Source: Flavobacterium johnsoniae
GTDB taxonomy: Bacteria; Bacteroidota; Bacteroidia; Flavobacteriales; Flavobacteriaceae
Assembly (NCBI RefSeq): GCF_001879205.1
Contig: NZ_MLFK01000005.1
Span: forward strand, 62,001-126,000
Length of the DNA: 64,000 nucleotides
Direction: 5' to 3'
Both the position numbers and the translations under genes were made by a program. Numbering within the stretch: the stretch's first letter is position 1; every line of letters begins with the position of its first letter. Below the pieces are notes generated by a model. The model was not told the DNA's origin, did not search any database, and saw nothing but the letters and a program-made list of their open reading frames with translations. Below are positions 62,582 through 64,000 of the stretch, in pieces.

Positions 62582-63041
62582 GTGGCAAATACTTATTCTC
62601 AAGTGTATATCCAAATTGTTTTTGCGGTAAAGGGAAGACAAAACTTAATTTCCAACACTAAGTAAGGACGAAATTTATAAATATATCACAGGAATTATTA
62701 CCAATCAAAAACAAAAATTGATCGCAATTAACGGAATGCCAGATCATATTCATATCTTAGTTGGTATAAAACCCAATATTTCATTATCTGATTTAGTAAG
62801 GGATATTAAATCAAGTTCATCCAAATTCATAAACGAACAAAAATGGGTGAATGGAAAATTTGAATGGCAGACAGGTTTTGGTGCGTTTTCATACGGACAT
62901 TCACAATTGAACAATGTTATAAAATACATTGAAAACCAATAAGAACATCATAAAAAGAAAACATTCAGCGAAGAATATACTGCATTTTTAAAATTATTCA
63001 ATATTGATTTTAGAAATGAATATCTTTTTGAAGAAGTTTAA
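62582..63041 (+). pseudogene. Degenerate REP-associated (IS200-like) transposase
   Basis: The translated pieces fit a TnpA_REP/Y1 transposase. The first piece ANTYSQVYIQIVFAVKGRQN starts from a GTG at 62582 (the usual ATG is lost). It stops at about 62661-62663 after a frameshift near 62660. The second piece runs PTLSKDEIYKY through the HUH motif PDHIHILVGI and GFGAFSYGHSQ with the catalytic Tyr to a premature stop at 62940-62942. It continues in frame as EHHKKKTFSEEY to the natural end at 63041. At least a frameshift and a nonsense codon make it inactive. The reading assumes the usual layout of the family. Confidence 0.88.
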
Positions 63042-63082
63042 TTAAATATCGCTCTCACGGACCAGTATAAAACTGATTGCAG

Positions 63083-64000
63083 ATGAATTTAAAATTAATC
63101 AATATATTATTCTTGTTTAGTTTTGTTGGGTCTTTCGCCCAAAACGATTCTTTGCAAAATCCTTATTTTAAATCATACAATGATAAAATTACCGTCAGTG
63201 CCTATTATTTAAATACTTCAAATAGTTTCCAGATTGCTTCAGATGATCAGGATCCCAAAGTATATCTAAATCTTATTCCAAATCGAAAGGAACAGATTGG
63301 TTTTAATTTGAATTATAAAATCATTGATATTACGCTTGGTTTTGCACCAAAATTTCTTGGCGGGAACAAAGGCGATTCTAATTCGAAGCATTTTAATTTC
63401 AACACCCGTTTTTATTACAAAAAATGGATGCAGTCCTTTACTTTTATCAATCAAAAAGGATTTTACATCAGTGATGATAATATAACAGCGCAGCTGCCTA
63501 ATATGCGTACGACTAAAATAGGCGGATCGACATCGTATGTTTTTAATGATAAATTCTCTTTTAAAACATTAGTAAGCCAAAACGAATGGCAGACTAAGAG
63601 CTCCGGAAGTTTTATTCCAACATTCTCCTTTTACTATACCAATTTAGACTTAAATACTCCCGATTCTTCGCCTGGAGATTTGTATGTTTTTACCTTGGCG
63701 CCTTCCTATTTTTACAACTTTGTAATCAGTGATCGGGTTTTAATTGGTGCCGGAATTGCCTTGGGTGCCGGAATAAACGATATTGACGGTGACACATCAG
63801 CTTTGCTTGAGGCAGATTTCAATTTAAAATTAGCCTATAACAAAGATCGTTTTTTTGCTTTTGCAAGTCTTAATACTATAAGTTTTGCTCAAGATGAGAA
63901 AGTTGATCCGCGATTGAATGATAATATTGTTACTTTAAAATTTTCTGCAGGTTATCGATTTGATCCTCCAAAAAAGGTAAAACAAGTTTATGATAAGGTC
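63083..64000 (+). CDS. DUF4421-like outer-membrane protein, 3' end cut off
   Basis: The frame opens with ATG at 63083, is still open at the last base, and so is truncated by the window (306 codons visible). A signal peptide (MNLKLINILFLFSFVGSFAQ) is followed by beta-rich segments, including QIGFNLNYKIIDITLGFAPKF and VLIGAGIALGAGIND, typical of a membrane barrel. It resembles the DUF4421 family, of unknown function. It follows the decayed transposase by 42 bp with no visible promoter motif. Confidence 0.78.
   Translation, partial: MNLKLINILFLFSFVGSFAQNDSLQNPYFKSYNDKITVSAYYLNTSNSFQIASDDQDPKVYLNLIPNRKEQIGFNLNYKIIDITLGFAPKFLGGNKGDSNSKHFNFNTRFYYKKWMQSFTFINQKGFYISDDNITAQLPNMRTTKIGGSTSYVFNDKFSFKTLVSQNEWQTKSSGSFIPTFSFYYTNLDLNTPDSSPGDLYVFTLAPSYFYNFVISDRVLIGAGIALGAGINDIDGDTSALLEADFNLKLAYNKDRFFAFASLNTISFAQDEKVDPRLNDNIVTLKFSAGYRFDPPKKVKQVYDKV

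Noticed and set aside
1..64000. CRISPR arrays, tRNA or rRNA genes
   Set aside because: No regularly spaced direct repeats were seen, and no cloverleaf or rRNA-like segment was recognised by eye. A tRNA scan could still find one that was missed.

Overview
The window looks like a Flavobacterium or close relative (Bacteroidota, Flavobacteriia). The signs are an AT-rich chromosome, the gliding lipoprotein GldH, a secreted M4 protease with a type IX secretion (T9SS) sorting tail, a lycopene cyclase, SpmA/SpmB-type fusion proteins, and many upstream regions carrying the Bacteroidota -7 motif TAnnTTTG. No rRNA, tRNA or CRISPR array was recognised. The genus is an inference from gene content, not from a database match.

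Layout. 1-16 kb is mostly housekeeping and accessory metabolism: a cut-off carbon-nitrogen hydrolase, a membrane M28 peptidase, a rhodanese divergent from a LysR regulator, acetyltransferase, alkyl-DNA repair genes, a PolB-like exonuclease, a SpmAB-like membrane protein, class I fumarase, a lone LOV-like PAS protein, DNA polymerase IV and a metallophosphoesterase. 16-26 kb (minus strand) holds the M4 protease, the CoA-transferase pair scoB/scoA, and a ricT-like gene, gldH and a class A penicillin-binding protein in one run. 26-29 kb is a plus-strand set of two ankyrin proteins (the second with a SHOCT tail) and a lipoprotein. 29-32 kb is a compact minus-strand set: TrhO, TrhP and a small ferredoxin, predicted to hydroxylate tRNA uridine 34. 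32-38 kb is a complete RND tripartite efflux operon. 38-45 kb carries bacilliredoxin, an ArsR-type regulator, a TPR protein, lycopene cyclase, a thioredoxin-like protein and a TonB-dependent receptor.

44.5-49 kb is a metal-handling block. A flavin oxidoreductase and a MerC-like protein are divergent from a Fur-family regulator, with two palindromes sitting on the merC promoter elements. Next come an Nramp transporter fused to a universal stress domain and a DtxR/MntR-type regulator, with a DtxR-like palindrome just upstream of the Nramp promoter. 50-53 kb has enoyl-CoA hydratase and an NtrY-like histidine kinase.

52.5-62.3 kb is a haem-biosynthesis locus. hemJ and hemH lie on the minus strand; hemA, hemC, hemD, hemE and hemF lie on the plus strand; an AraC-type regulator is divergent from hemA. 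Together these cover glutamyl-tRNA to haem apart from HemL and HemB. After hemF lies a decayed REP-associated transposase next to short palindromes, then a DUF4421-like outer-membrane protein that runs off the window end.

A second layer is the many REP-like inverted repeats in intergenic gaps (at 5.3, 10.5, 37.9, 41.8, 44.4, 48.2, 50.1, 52.5, 54.7, 57.2, 58.9, 60.0 and 62.4 kb). In two places pieces of such repeats appear to be translated inside genes: a YeeZ-like dehydrogenase and lycopene cyclase.
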